Positions 14,655 to 23,089 of a stretch of DNA of 35,153 nt are shown in pieces. This DNA is from UBA6019 sp035535055. Its GTDB lineage: Bacteria; Chloroflexota; Dormibacteria; Dormibacterales; Dormibacteraceae. Numbering within the stretch: the first letter of the stretch is position 1; every line of letters starts with the position of its first letter. The position numbers and the translations under genes were made by a program. The stretch is taken from assembly GCA_035535055.1 (NCBI GenBank), contig DATLQT010000023.1, forward strand, positions 1 through 35,153, given 5' to 3'. The notes beneath the pieces are model-generated. The model worked only from the letters and a program-made list of their open reading frames with translations, did no database searches and was not told the origin of the DNA.

Positions 14655-16172
14655 TCAGTAGCTCCGGGCGAAGACCGCCACGGTGGTGGCGGGCTGGTCG
14701 CACCAGACACACCGGTCGCCGTAATCGCCCTCCACCTCGAAGGGCTTGTTGCGGGTCGTCACGCCAATGGCGTCCTTGAGGTCCGCTTCGCACTCGGCCC
14801 GGTCGCAGAACGCGGCCCAGGCGAAGCCGTTGCCGGCCGCGTAGATCTCCTTCAACTCGGCCCTAGTCTTCGGGCGGTGGGTGTGCTCCTCCCGGTAGTC
14901 GAGGGCGCGCTGGAAGAGGCGCCGGTGGTACTCCTCCAGCAGCTCCGCCAGCCTGTCCGCCAGCCCAGTCACCGGGACCGCCGACTTCGAGCGGCTGAGC
15001 CGGTCGGCAACCATCACCTGGCCGGCCTCGATGTCGCGGGGCCCGACCTCGACCCGGAGCGGCACCCCGCGCAGCTCCCAGTGCGCGTACTTGCTACCCG
15101 GGCGCTCGTCCCGCCAGTCGACCTTGAAGCGAACTCGGCCCTTCAGTTCCCTGGTCAGCGGCTCGACGAACCCCTCCACGGCCCGCCGTGACTCCTCGTC
15201 GCGGAAGATCGGGACGATCACGACCTGCACCGGCGCGACGCGGGGGGGCACCAGGAGCCCGAAGTCGTCGCCGTGCGCCATCACCAGCCCGCCGATGAGG
15301 CGGGTGGAGATGCCCCAGGAGGTGGTGAAGGCCAGCTCCTTCTCGTTGAGGCGATTGGTGAACTCGATCTCGTAGACGCGGCTGAAGTTCTGGCCGAAGT
15401 GGTGCGAGGTGCCGGCCTGCAGCGCCAGGCCGTCCCGCATCATCGCCTCGATGCTGGTCGTGTACTCGGCCCCGGCGAACTTCTCGGAGTCGGTCTTGCG
15501 GCCCATGATCACCGGCATCGCCAGCCAGTCCTCAGCGACCGACCGGTAGTACTCGAGGATCCGCGTCACCTCCTCGGCCGCCTCGGCGTGGCTGGCGTGG
15601 AAGGTGTGGCCCTCCTGCCATAGGAACTCCGCGGTGCGCAGGAAAAGGCGCGTCCGCATCTCCCAGCGGAGCACATTGCACCACTGGTTCAGCAGCTGGG
15701 GCAGGTCCCGGTAGGACTGGATGTACTTCTTCATCACCGGCCCGATGATGGTCTCCGAGGTCGGCCGGATGACCAATGGCTGCGCTAGCCAGCCCTCTGC
15801 CTCCTGGGCCTTCTCGGCGTCGGTCCAGTTCGCCGGAGAGGTGAGCACCGGCTTGGGGCCCGCGTACTGGACCCAGGCCACCTCGGGCGCGAAGCCCTCG
15901 ACGTGCTCCGCCTCCTTCATGAAATGGTCGTAGGGGATCAGGAGCGGGAAGTAGGCGTTCTCGTGCCCGCTCTCCTTGATCATGTCGTCGAAGGCGCGCT
16001 GGATCAGCTCCCACATCGCGTATCCGTAGGGGCGGATCACCATGCAGCCCCTTACGCCCGAGTAGTCGGCCATCTCGGTCAGGCGGATGACGTCCGTGTA
16101 CCAGCGGTCGAAGTCCGCCGACATCGCGGTCAGCTGCTTAGGGAGCGCGTACTCCTCGGGGTTGGAGGCCAT
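14655..16172 (-). CDS. proS: Prolyl-tRNA synthetase, archaeal/eukaryal type
   Basis: 505 residues, lacking the INS editing insertion of the long bacterial form. Class II motifs include RPYGYAMWELIQ, VIRPTSETIIGP, motif 2 RWEMRTRLFLRTAEFLWQEGH and motif 3 TTSWGISTRLIGGLVMAHGD. An anticodon-binding domain follows, then a C-terminal zinc-like domain with FCDRAECE and CVWCDQPA, ending in the Tyr typical of this type (ARSY). It charges tRNA(Pro). ATG 16172-16170 follows a GGAGG three bases upstream. It lies 11 bases after the ispG stop, so it may be read from the isoprenoid operon. It converges with the GT39-like gene seven bases away. Confidence 0.96.
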   Translation of the reverse strand: MASNPEEYALPKQLTAMSADFDRWYTDVIRLTEMADYSGVRGCMVIRPYGYAMWELIQRAFDDMIKESGHENAYFPLLIPYDHFMKEAEHVEGFAPEVAWVQYAGPKPVLTSPANWTDAEKAQEAEGWLAQPLVIRPTSETIIGPVMKKYIQSYRDLPQLLNQWCNVLRWEMRTRLFLRTAEFLWQEGHTFHASHAEAAEEVTRILEYYRSVAEDWLAMPVIMGRKTDSEKFAGAEYTTSIEAMMRDGLALQAGTSHHFGQNFSRVYEIEFTNRLNEKELAFTTSWGISTRLIGGLVMAHGDDFGLLVPPRVAPVQVVIVPIFRDEESRRAVEGFVEPLTRELKGRVRFKVDWRDERPGSKYAHWELRGVPLRVEVGPRDIEAGQVMVADRLSRSKSAVPVTGLADRLAELLEEYHRRLFQRALDYREEHTHRPKTRAELKEIYAAGNGFAWAAFCDRAECEADLKDAIGVTTRNKPFEVEGDYGDRCVWCDQPATTVAVFARSY

Positions 16173-16183
16173 GAGCCTCCGAA

Positions 16184-17338
16184 TTATCCCGGTTGGGATC
16201 GATCTCCCGCGCCGACGGCGGCGAGCTCGGCAGCGGCCGCGTCCACCTCGGCCAGCAGCACCGGCAGCAACTCCTCCTGGGGGACTGTCTTGTAGAGCTT
16301 GCCCTTCTTGAAGATGACGCCCTTGCCGCGGCCTCCGGTCACGCCGATGTCAGCGTGGCGGGCCTCGGCCGGGCCGTTGACGACGCAGCCCATCACGGCA
16401 ACCGTGATCGGCACCTTGAGGTTGGCGATGTGCGCCTCCACCGCCTTCACGGTCGGCACCATGTCGTACTCCAGGCGGCCGCAGGTAGGGCAGGCGACCA
16501 GCGTCGCCGACTCGTTGCGGAAGTTGAGCGTTTTCAGTACCTCGAAGCCGACCCGCACTTCCTCCGTGGGGTCGTCGGTGGCGAGCGAGACGCGGATGGT
16601 GTCGCCGATCCCCTCGCTGAGCAGGATTCCGAGCCCGATCGCGGAGCGGATGGAACCGGCCTGGACGGGGCCCGACTCGGTGACACCGAGGTGGATCGGG
16701 TAGGGCCGGGCCTGGGCGAAGAGCCGGTTGGCGAGGATGTTGGTCAGCACGTCGGTGGCCTTCAGGCTGACCTTGATGTGACCGGCGCCATAGTCGAGGT
16801 CCTCCAGGATCTGACAGTGGCCGAGGGCGACCTCGACCATCCGCTCCGCCGTGCGATGGCGATCGTCGCGGTCGACCGCGCGCGCCTCCCGCATCGACTT
16901 GTGGACCTCCTCCGGCAGGGACCCCGCGTTGACGCCGATTCGGAAGGGGATGTCGCGCTCCTTGGCGGCGTTGACCACCTTGACCACCTTGTCGCGGTCG
17001 ACGATGTTGCCCGGATTGAGCCGAAGACAGGCCACGCCGGCCTCGATCGCAGCCAGCGCGAGGGTGTGGTCGTAGTGGATGTCGGCGATGACCGGGAGCG
17101 GCGAGCGGCGGACGATCTCCTTCAGTGCCTCGGCCGCCTCCCGGTCGGGCACGGCAGGCCGCACGATCTCGCACCCGGCGTCCTTCAGCCGCGCGATCTG
17201 TTCCAGGGTGGCCTTGACGTCGCGGGTGTCGGTCTTGGTCATGGTCTGCACGGCGATCGGCGCGGCGCCGCCGATCACGACATCGCCGACGCGGACGGGT
17301 ACCGAGTAACGCCGCTTGCTGAGCGTCTCGGTCGTCAT
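16184..17338 (-). CDS. ispG: 4-hydroxy-3-methylbut-2-enyl diphosphate synthase
   Basis: 384 residues of the bacterial two-domain form. The N-terminal TIM barrel contains GGAAPIAVQTMTKTDTRD and ADIHYDHTLALAAIEAGV. The C-terminal iron-sulphur domain supplies the cluster cysteines in VACPTCGRLEYD and GCVVNGPAEARHADIGV. With reduced ferredoxin or flavodoxin it converts MEcPP into HMBPP, the penultimate step of the MEP isoprenoid pathway. ATG 17338 overlaps the rseP stop (ATGA). It is the last of five genes joined by four-base overlaps, two of them (dxr, ispG) from this pathway. Confidence 0.97.
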   Translation of the reverse strand: MTTETLSKRRYSVPVRVGDVVIGGAAPIAVQTMTKTDTRDVKATLEQIARLKDAGCEIVRPAVPDREAAEALKEIVRRSPLPVIADIHYDHTLALAAIEAGVACLRLNPGNIVDRDKVVKVVNAAKERDIPFRIGVNAGSLPEEVHKSMREARAVDRDDRHRTAERMVEVALGHCQILEDLDYGAGHIKVSLKATDVLTNILANRLFAQARPYPIHLGVTESGPVQAGSIRSAIGLGILLSEGIGDTIRVSLATDDPTEEVRVGFEVLKTLNFRNESATLVACPTCGRLEYDMVPTVKAVEAHIANLKVPITVAVMGCVVNGPAEARHADIGVTGGRGKGVIFKKGKLYKTVPQEELLPVLLAEVDAAAAELAAVGAGDRSQPG

Positions 17339-18420
17339 TGGCCGAAGCCGGGGAACTGGTGGTTGATGATCCGCTGGATGTCGAAGTAGGCGATGAAGGC
17401 GACCAGCGCAAGGAGCGCGGCCAGGCCGAACCGCTGGAGCTGCATCTCCCTCTCGCGGTTGAAGGGGCGGCCGCGCAGCTTTTCCAGCAGCACCACCACG
17501 ATCCGGCCGCCGTCCAGCGCGGGCAACGGCAGCAGGTTGGCCAGGCCGAGCGCCACCGACAGCAGCGCAACGATGTTGAGCCAGTTGACCCAGCCGGCCT
17601 GGGCCGCCTCGACGGTCAGGTACCCGATGCCGATCGCGCCGGTCGCGCCCTGGGGTCCGAAGAAGCCGCCCGGCACTTGGCCGCTGGCGAGGGCGTAGAT
17701 GCCCATCACGATCCCGATCGCCGCGTAGACGGGGAAGGTCACCCCCGTCATCACCGCCTGGGCGGGCGTGAAGATGCCGGTCCCGATCCCGATGATGTTT
17801 CGCTTCTGGTCCGGGTTGTAGGCTGGCGTCAGGGTGATCGTGCGGGCCGCGCCGCCGGGGTGGCTGACCACCAGGGTCAGCGGCTGCCCGTCGGCCTTAT
17901 CGACCTCGGTGCGGATCTGCTGGGTGCTGGTCACCGGATGGCCGTCGATGCTCACGATGTGGTCCCCGGGCCGGATGCCGGCGCTCCAGGCCGGGCTCGG
18001 CGCCGAACCGGTCGGCTGAAGGACGTTGATCACCTTGCCGGCGTCGGTGTTGACCTGGGTGAGTGCGATCACGGTCATCGCGACGGCGGCGACCAGGAAG
18101 TTCACACCGGGGCCGGCGAGGAGGACCAGCAGCCGCTTCCAGGCCGCCTTGGAGTGGAACCCGTTGGGAGCGTCGTAGTCGCCCGGCTCCATCCCGGCCA
18201 GCCGGACGTAGCCGCCGATCGGCAGCAGCCGGAGGGCGTAGAGCGTCCCGTTGCGGGTCGTCGACCAGAGCCGGGTGCCCATGCCGAGCGAGTACTCGTA
18301 GACGTTGACCTTGAAGAGCTTGGCGAAGAGGAAGTGGCCGCCCTCGTGGGGTCCGATCAGCAGCAAGAACATCCCGACGACGGCGAGAATGCCGACCGCC
18401 CAGGAAGCAACGAGGGTCAC
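17335..18420 (-). CDS. rseP: Site-2 intramembrane zinc protease, RseP family (M50)
   Basis: 361 residues. The zinc motif HEGGH (His25, Glu26, His29) lies in the first membrane segment, the PIGGYVRLAGMEPGD loop follows near residues 67-82, one PDZ domain covers about 125-210 (AGIRPGDHIVSIDGHPV), and the second active-site segment LPALDGGRI supplies the third ligand Asp. Four membrane segments are expected. RseP-type proteases cut transmembrane anti-sigma factors and leftover signal peptides inside the membrane. E. coli RseP has two PDZ domains; one is usual in Gram-positive relatives. GTG 18420 overlaps the dxr stop (GTGA). Its target here is unknown; the RsbW-like protein in this window has no membrane segment. 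Confidence 0.95.
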   Translation of the reverse strand: MTLVASWAVGILAVVGMFLLLIGPHEGGHFLFAKLFKVNVYEYSLGMGTRLWSTTRNGTLYALRLLPIGGYVRLAGMEPGDYDAPNGFHSKAAWKRLLVLLAGPGVNFLVAAVAMTVIALTQVNTDAGKVINVLQPTGSAPSPAWSAGIRPGDHIVSIDGHPVTSTQQIRTEVDKADGQPLTLVVSHPGGAARTITLTPAYNPDQKRNIIGIGTGIFTPAQAVMTGVTFPVYAAIGIVMGIYALASGQVPGGFFGPQGATGAIGIGYLTVEAAQAGWVNWLNIVALLSVALGLANLLPLPALDGGRIVVVLLEKLRGRPFNREREMQLQRFGLAALLALVAFIAYFDIQRIINHQFPGFGQ

Positions 18421-19499
18421 GGGGAAACCTTACCCGCGATCTCCTTGAAGTAGTCCCTGGCCCAGCGGTCAGCCTCCATGATCTCTTCCAGTGAGCTGCC
18501 CGACCCCCGGTAATGCTCGAGGGCAGATTCGACCGCCCGCAGGATGCCCGGGAACCGAATCTCGCCGCGGAGGAAGGCACCCACCGCCTCCTCGTTGACG
18601 GCGTTGAGGACCGCCGGGTAGGGCGCGCCGGAGGCCGCGGCGCGCCGGGCGAGGCCGGGCGCCGGAAAGCGGACGGGGTCGAGCGGCGCGAAGTCGAGGC
18701 TCCCGAGCGTGGGAACGGAGAGCGGCTCGACCACGCCGCGCAGCCGGTCAGGGTAGGCGAGCGCCACGGCGATCGGGAGCCTCATGTCGGGCTGGCCGAG
18801 CTGGGCCTTGCTCGACCCGTCGATGAACTCGACCATCGAGTGGACGATCGACTGGGGGTGGATCACGACGTCGATCCGGTCCAGCGCGACGCCGAAGAGG
18901 TGGTGGGCCTCGATCAGCTCCAGACCCTTGTTCATCAGCGTGGCCGAGTCGACCGTCACCTTCGGACCCATCGTCCAGCGCGGGTGGTTTAGCGCCTCAG
19001 CCACGGTGGCCCGCTCGAGGTCCACCTCGGGCCGGGCGTAGAAGGGCCCGCCCGACGCTGTCAGGACCAGCCGGCTGACGCTGTCGATGTGCTCGCCCCA
19101 GAGGCACTGCCAGACCGCCGAGTGCTCGGAGTCGACCGGGCGCAGCCGCTGGTGGGCCTCCGTCATCACCAGCTCGCCGGCCATCACCAGCACCTCCTTG
19201 GTTGCCAGCGCCACCACCTTCCCCGCCCGCAGGGCGGCCAGGGTCGGCGCCAGCGCCCGGGCGCCCGGGATCGCCGTGACAACGACGTCACAGTCCGGGT
19301 GGGTGACCATCTCCTCCGTCCGGGCGGCAGCATCGACGTCGGCGGCGCGGATCGCGAAGCGGGCGTCCCGGTCCAGCGGCCGGCTCCCGGCCAGCAGCCC
19401 GAAGACCTCGAAGCGATCCGGATAGCGGTCGATCACATCGAGTGCCTGGGAGCCGATTGACCCGGTCGCCCCGAGGATGGCGATGCGGAGCCGGCTCAC
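18417..19499 (-). CDS. dxr: 1-deoxy-D-xylulose 5-phosphate reductoisomerase
   Basis: 360 residues. The NADPH-binding motif GATGSIGSQALDVI is at residues 10-23, ATKEVLVMAGELV is near 105-125, the metal/substrate site is PVDSEHSAVWQCL, and ASGGPF and GPKVTVDSATLMNKGLE follow. It converts DXP into MEP using NADPH and a divalent metal, the committed step of the MEP pathway. The start is GTG 19499-19497, overlapping the cdsA stop. It is placed between cdsA and rseP, an order frequent in bacteria. Confidence 0.97.
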   Translation of the reverse strand: MSRLRIAILGATGSIGSQALDVIDRYPDRFEVFGLLAGSRPLDRDARFAIRAADVDAAARTEEMVTHPDCDVVVTAIPGARALAPTLAALRAGKVVALATKEVLVMAGELVMTEAHQRLRPVDSEHSAVWQCLWGEHIDSVSRLVLTASGGPFYARPEVDLERATVAEALNHPRWTMGPKVTVDSATLMNKGLELIEAHHLFGVALDRIDVVIHPQSIVHSMVEFIDGSSKAQLGQPDMRLPIAVALAYPDRLRGVVEPLSVPTLGSLDFAPLDPVRFPAPGLARRAAASGAPYPAVLNAVNEEAVGAFLRGEIRFPGILRAVESALEHYRGSGSSLEEIMEADRWARDYFKEIAGKVSP

Positions 19500-20308
19500 C
19501 GGAGGAGACCGCCGAAGGACGCGTAGTAGAAGACGAGGATCGCCGGAAAGAGGATCGAGTCGAAGCGATCGAGCGCGCCACCGTGTCCCGGGATCAGGCT
19601 CGAGGAATCCTTGACTCCGCCGATCCGCTTCATCTGGGACTCGACGAGGTCGCCGCCCTCGGCGCCGATCCCCACCAGGATCCCGATTGCGACCGCGTGC
19701 TGGAGCGGCAGCCCGAGCGTGACCAGGCTGCCGAAGACCATCACCAGGACCGCGCCGATCAGTCCCGCGACTGCCCCCTCGACCGTCTTGTGAGGGCTTA
19801 TCCGGCGAAAGAATGGCGTCCGCCCGAGTCGGCTGCCGACGAGGAGCGCCAGCACGTCAGTGAGGGCCGCGGCGAGGATCACGAACACCACCCACCCGAG
19901 GCCCCCGTGGCCCGAGAAGTAGAGCAACAGGTAGCAGTTCATCGGAAGTCCGATGTAGAGGGCTCCGGCCATCCCCATCGCCCAGCGGCCGAGGCCCTCT
20001 CGCCGGCCCGGGAGGAAGAGGAAGACCAGCAGCCCGCCGACGAGGGCGATGCTCAGGATCAGCTGCAGGGAGATGCCGCGCAGGAAGGTGCCGCTGAAGG
20101 TGATGTAGCTACCCAGCGGGTAGAGCAGCCAGCTCGGCGCCCGCGAGCCCATCTTGTCGGAGAGCCCGCGGAACTCCCAGAGCATCAATGCGGTCAACAG
20201 CACGCAGAGGCCGACCACGCCATACACGCCGAGGAAGATGGCGCCCAGGCAGACGACGAGGACGACCGCCCCGCTCAGGATTCGCACCATCAGGGGCGAG
20301 AGGCTCAC
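19496..20308 (-). CDS. cdsA: Phosphatidate cytidylyltransferase
   Basis: 270 residues with about eight membrane segments. The CdsA signature is at the C-terminus: SQMKRIGGVKDSSSLIPGHG followed by GALDRFDS, with the Asp residues that bind the metal ions. The enzyme makes CDP-diacylglycerol from CTP and phosphatidic acid, the precursor of acidic phospholipids and phosphatidylinositol. GTG 20308-20306 overlaps the uppS stop (GTGA). The uppS-cdsA-dxr-rseP order is conserved across many phyla. Confidence 0.96.
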   Translation of the reverse strand: MSLSPLMVRILSGAVVLVVCLGAIFLGVYGVVGLCVLLTALMLWEFRGLSDKMGSRAPSWLLYPLGSYITFSGTFLRGISLQLILSIALVGGLLVFLFLPGRREGLGRWAMGMAGALYIGLPMNCYLLLYFSGHGGLGWVVFVILAAALTDVLALLVGSRLGRTPFFRRISPHKTVEGAVAGLIGAVLVMVFGSLVTLGLPLQHAVAIGILVGIGAEGGDLVESQMKRIGGVKDSSSLIPGHGGALDRFDSILFPAILVFYYASFGGLLR

Positions 20309-21018
20309 GCTTTGTCGACCCGGCCGCCGAAGCGGCGCTCGCGCCGGTTGTACTCGGCGATCGCCGCCTCCAGATCCGGCTTGTCAAAATCCGGCCAGAG
20401 CGTCGGCGTCACGTAGAACTCGGAGTAGGCCGACTGCCAGAGCAGGAAGTTGCTGAGACGGCTCTCGTTGGCGGTCCGGATGACGAGGTCGGGATCGGGC
20501 AGGCCGGCCACGTAGAGGCGGTCGGCGATCGCGCGCTCGTCCACCTCCGCCGCCGCCACCCCGTCCGCGATCAGCCGCCGAGTGGCGTCGACGAGCTCGG
20601 CGCGCCCGCCGTAGTTGAGGCAGACGTTGAGGATTCCCTTCCGGTTGTCCCGGGTCTGGCGCTGGACGTCGTCGAGCATTCCGCCCAGCTTCGCGCTCAG
20701 GCCATCGCGACGGCCCGAGATGAAGACCCGGATGCCGCGCTCGTTGAGTTCGTCGAACTCGCGCCGGACCGTCTCCTCGAAGAGCCGCATGAGCCCCCCG
20801 ACCTCGCGTCGGGACCGGCTCCAGTTCTCGGTTGAGAAGGCGTAGATGCTGAGCACCTTCACCCCGAGGTCGTCGCAGGCGTACATGACCCGCTTGATGG
20901 CCCGGACGCCGGCGCGGTGGCCGTAGTTCACAGAGCGGCCCTGCTGCCTCGCCCAGCGGCCGTTGCCGTCCATGATGATCCCGACGTGGTGCGGGACCTC
21001 CTGCGACGCGGTCGTCAG
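20305..21018 (-). CDS. uppS: Undecaprenyl diphosphate synthase (cis-prenyltransferase)
   Basis: 237 residues if begun at CTG 21018-21016. Family motifs are IIMDGNGRWARQQG (catalytic Asp), YAFSTENWSRSRREV, CLNYGGRAELVDA, and RTANESRLSNFLLWQSAYSE. It adds cis isoprene units to farnesyl diphosphate to give the C55 lipid carrier of wall synthesis, using products of the MEP pathway whose genes follow. The residues PHHVGII before the first ATG (MDGNG) belong to the conserved first strand, so that ATG is too late. No ATG, GTG or TTG occurs between the frr stop and that point. CTG overlaps the frr stop as CTGA, matching the overlaps elsewhere in this cluster. Confidence 0.93.
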   Translation of the reverse strand: MTTASQEVPHHVGIIMDGNGRWARQQGRSVNYGHRAGVRAIKRVMYACDDLGVKVLSIYAFSTENWSRSRREVGGLMRLFEETVRREFDELNERGIRVFISGRRDGLSAKLGGMLDDVQRQTRDNRKGILNVCLNYGGRAELVDATRRLIADGVAAAEVDERAIADRLYVAGLPDPDLVIRTANESRLSNFLLWQSAYSEFYVTPTLWPDFDKPDLEAAIAEYNRRERRFGGRVDKA

Positions 21019-21572
21019 ACCTCCATCACTTCGGCTTCTTTGGCGGCGCCCAGGTTGTCCACCCGGCCGACGTGGAGGTCGGTGATCTTCTGCAGGCGCT
21101 CGCGGGCCCGCTTCGCCTCGTCCTCGGGAACCTCGCCGTCCTTCTCGAGCCGCTCCACCCGATGGACCTCGTCGCGGCGGATGTTGCGGATGGCGACGCG
21201 GGCCTCCTCGGCCTTCTGGCGGACGAGCTTCACGTAATCGCGGCGGCGCTCCTCGGTCAGGGGCGGGATCGGGACCCGGATCACGTTCCCGTCGGAGGCC
21301 GGATTGAGGCCCAACTCGGGCGCACGCAGCGCCTTCTCGACGGCCCCCACCTGGCTGCGGTCGTAGACGTTGACGAGCAGCATCCGCGCCTCGGGCACGC
21401 TGATCTGCGCGATCTGATTGAGCGGGACCGGCGTCCCGTAGTAGGGCACCTGGACGCGGTCGATGAGCGCGGGGTTGGCGCGGCCGGTGCGAATCGAGGT
21501 CAGGTCGCGCTGCATCGCCTCGACGGACTTGTCCATCTTGGACTCCGCCTCGGCCAGGATCGGATCTATCAC
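21015..21572 (-). CDS. frr: Ribosome recycling factor
   Basis: 185 residues, the usual length. The helical domain I pattern is clear (KMDKSVEAMQRDLTSIRTGR at the N-terminus; DYVKLVRQKAEEARVAIRNI and the RRDEVHRVERLEKDGEVPED hinge helix). The small beta domain II carries YYGTPVPLNQIAQISVPEAR. With EF-G it splits the post-termination ribosome. The start is GTG 21572-21570, giving the expected MIDPILAEAE. It follows pyrH by 142 bases and leads the uppS operon. Confidence 0.97.
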   Translation of the reverse strand: MIDPILAEAESKMDKSVEAMQRDLTSIRTGRANPALIDRVQVPYYGTPVPLNQIAQISVPEARMLLVNVYDRSQVGAVEKALRAPELGLNPASDGNVIRVPIPPLTEERRRDYVKLVRQKAEEARVAIRNIRRDEVHRVERLEKDGEVPEDEAKRARERLQKITDLHVGRVDNLGAAKEAEVMEV

Positions 21573-21692
21573 TGGAGGCCACCAACGAGGTTCCTGACCA
21601 AAAGAAGGCGTCTTAGGTAGGCGGGGTTCATCCCGGCCGATTGGCTTGTGCCGCCCCGCCGACCAGCGTCGCGCCGCGAGAGGGTTCTGGAA

Positions 21693-21713
21693 GGGGGGGC
21701 CTGCCCCGCCCCC
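21693..21713 (-). terminator. Possible stem-loop just after pyrH
   Basis: Read on the minus strand, GGGGGC and GCCCCC (21708-21713 and 21695-21700) can pair around a seven-base loop, four bases after the pyrH stop. No T-run follows, so it is at best a weak or factor-assisted terminator, or an mRNA end stabiliser. The rest of the 143-base pyrH-frr gap shows no other clear element. Confidence 0.3.
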
Positions 21714-21716
21714 ACG

Positions 21717-22454
21717 CTAGTCACGGGCGGCCACCAGGGTGCCGATCTCCTCGCCGCGGACAACGCGCTCGATGTTGCCCTCCTTCAGGAGGTCGAAGAC
21801 GATGATCGGCAGCTTGTTGTCCATGCACAGGGTCAGCGCGGTGTTGTCCATCACGTCGATGCCCTTCTCGTTGAGGGCCTCCAGGTAGTCGAGGCGGTCG
21901 TATCTCTTGGCGTCCGGGTTGTCCAGCGGGTCGGAGTCGTAGATCCCGTCCACCTTGGTCGCCTTCAGCAGCACGTCGGCCTCGATCTCCAACGCGCGCA
22001 GCGCCGCGGTGGTGTCGGTGGTGAAGTAGGGATTGCCGGTGCCGGCGGCGAGGATGATGACCCGTCCCTTCTCCAAGTGGCGGAGCGCGCGGCGGCGGAT
22101 CCACTGCTCGGCCACCTGGGGCATCGTGATCGCGGTCATCGTCCGCGCCGGTACTCCCGAATCCTCCAGTGCCTCCTGCAGCGCCAGGGAGTTGATCACC
22201 GTCGCCAGCATGCCCATGTAGTCCCCAGTCGCCCGGTCGAAGCCGCGACGGCTGGCGGCCATCCCCCGGAAGATGTTTCCGCCGCCGATTACGATCCCGA
22301 CGTTGACGCCCAGCCGGTGGACACTGCCGACCTGGGTCGCGATTGAGCGGACGACGTCGAAGTCGATCCCGTACTGCCGCTTGCCGAGCAGGGCCTCGCC
22401 GCTCAGCTTGAGCAGGACACGCCGGTAGCGGGGATCTCCTCCCGTTTCAGCCAT
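21717..22454 (-). CDS. pyrH: Uridylate kinase (UMP kinase)
   Basis: 245 residues of the amino-acid-kinase fold typical of bacterial PyrH: VLLKLSGEALLG at the N-terminus, VIGGGNIFRGMAAS, RATGDYMGMLATVINSLAL, AAGTGNPYFTTDTTAALRA, and VDGIYDSDP. It phosphorylates UMP to UDP and is usually controlled by UTP and GTP. ATG 22454-22452 lies 18 bases after the tsf stop. The rpsB-tsf-pyrH-frr order is a classical translation/nucleotide cluster. Confidence 0.97.
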   Translation of the reverse strand: MAETGGDPRYRRVLLKLSGEALLGKRQYGIDFDVVRSIATQVGSVHRLGVNVGIVIGGGNIFRGMAASRRGFDRATGDYMGMLATVINSLALQEALEDSGVPARTMTAITMPQVAEQWIRRRALRHLEKGRVIILAAGTGNPYFTTDTTAALRALEIEADVLLKATKVDGIYDSDPLDNPDAKRYDRLDYLEALNEKGIDVMDNTALTLCMDNKLPIIVFDLLKEGNIERVVRGEEIGTLVAARD

Positions 22455-22472
22455 CTCCGAAGTGAAGTGTGC

Positions 22473-23081
22473 CTATTCCTTGACGGCGTAGCGAGAGAAG
22501 CGTCGTACCGTGATGTTCTCCTGCAGCTTCGAGATGTGCTCTTTGATCAGGTTCTCGATGGTGGTCTTGGGCTCCCGCACCCAGGCCTGCTCGAGCAGGA
22601 CGTTCTCCTTCACGAAGTTGTTCACCCGGCCCTCGACGATCTTCTCCCAGGCCGCCTCCGGCCGGCCCTCGTTGCGGGCCTGCTCCAGCGCCACCTCGCG
22701 CTCCTGGGCGATCACCTCCTCGGGGACCTCCTCGCGGGCGATCCAGCGCGGGGCGGCGGCAGCGATGTGCATGGCCAGCTCCCTCGCCAGGGACCGAAAC
22801 TCCTCGCCCTTGGCGACGAAGTCGCTCTCGCAATCGAGCTCGATGATCGCGCCGGTCTGGGGCGGGTAGTCCCCGGTGCGGTGGAGGTAGGCCTCGATGA
22901 CCCCATTCGATGTGGCCCGGCCGGCGCGCTTGCCGGCTTTGGCGATGCCCTGCTCGCGGAGCCAGACGACGGCCTCCTCGATGTCGCCGCCGCTGGCCTC
23001 CAGCGCCTTCTTGCAGTCAAGCATCCCGGCGCCGGTCTGGTCCCGCAGCTGCTTGATGGTCGCGCTTGTTATCTCTGCCAT
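22473..23081 (-). CDS. tsf: Elongation factor Ts
   Basis: 202 residues. It begins with the UBA-like segment IKQLRDQTGAGMLDCKKALE, followed by GDIEEAVVWLREQGIAKAGK and the core motif ELDCESDFVAKGEEF, whose DFV contacts EF-Tu. It is shorter than E. coli EF-Ts (about 280 residues) and resembles the short single-core form of Thermus and several Terrabacteria. It recharges EF-Tu with GTP. ATG 23081-23079 follows the rpsB stop by eight bases. Confidence 0.96.
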   Translation of the reverse strand: MAEITSATIKQLRDQTGAGMLDCKKALEASGGDIEEAVVWLREQGIAKAGKRAGRATSNGVIEAYLHRTGDYPPQTGAIIELDCESDFVAKGEEFRSLARELAMHIAAAAPRWIAREEVPEEVIAQEREVALEQARNEGRPEAAWEKIVEGRVNNFVKENVLLEQAWVREPKTTIENLIKEHISKLQENITVRRFSRYAVKE

Positions 23082-23089
23082 TGGAATTT

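Noticed and set aside
14650..14668. CCCGG/CCGGG inverted repeat between the convergent GT39-like and proS genes as a two-way terminator
   Set aside because: Only five pairs, a nine-base loop and no T-run; chance is likely in such GC-rich DNA.
16193..18453. Long plus-strand open frames opposite ispG and rseP
   Set aside because: Both opposite genes have complete family motifs; the shadows are Asp/Gly/His-rich without motifs.
21019..21585. Upstream extension of uppS through frr
   Set aside because: Those bases encode ribosome recycling factor in another frame; the extension is Arg/Gly-rich and not part of the UppS family.
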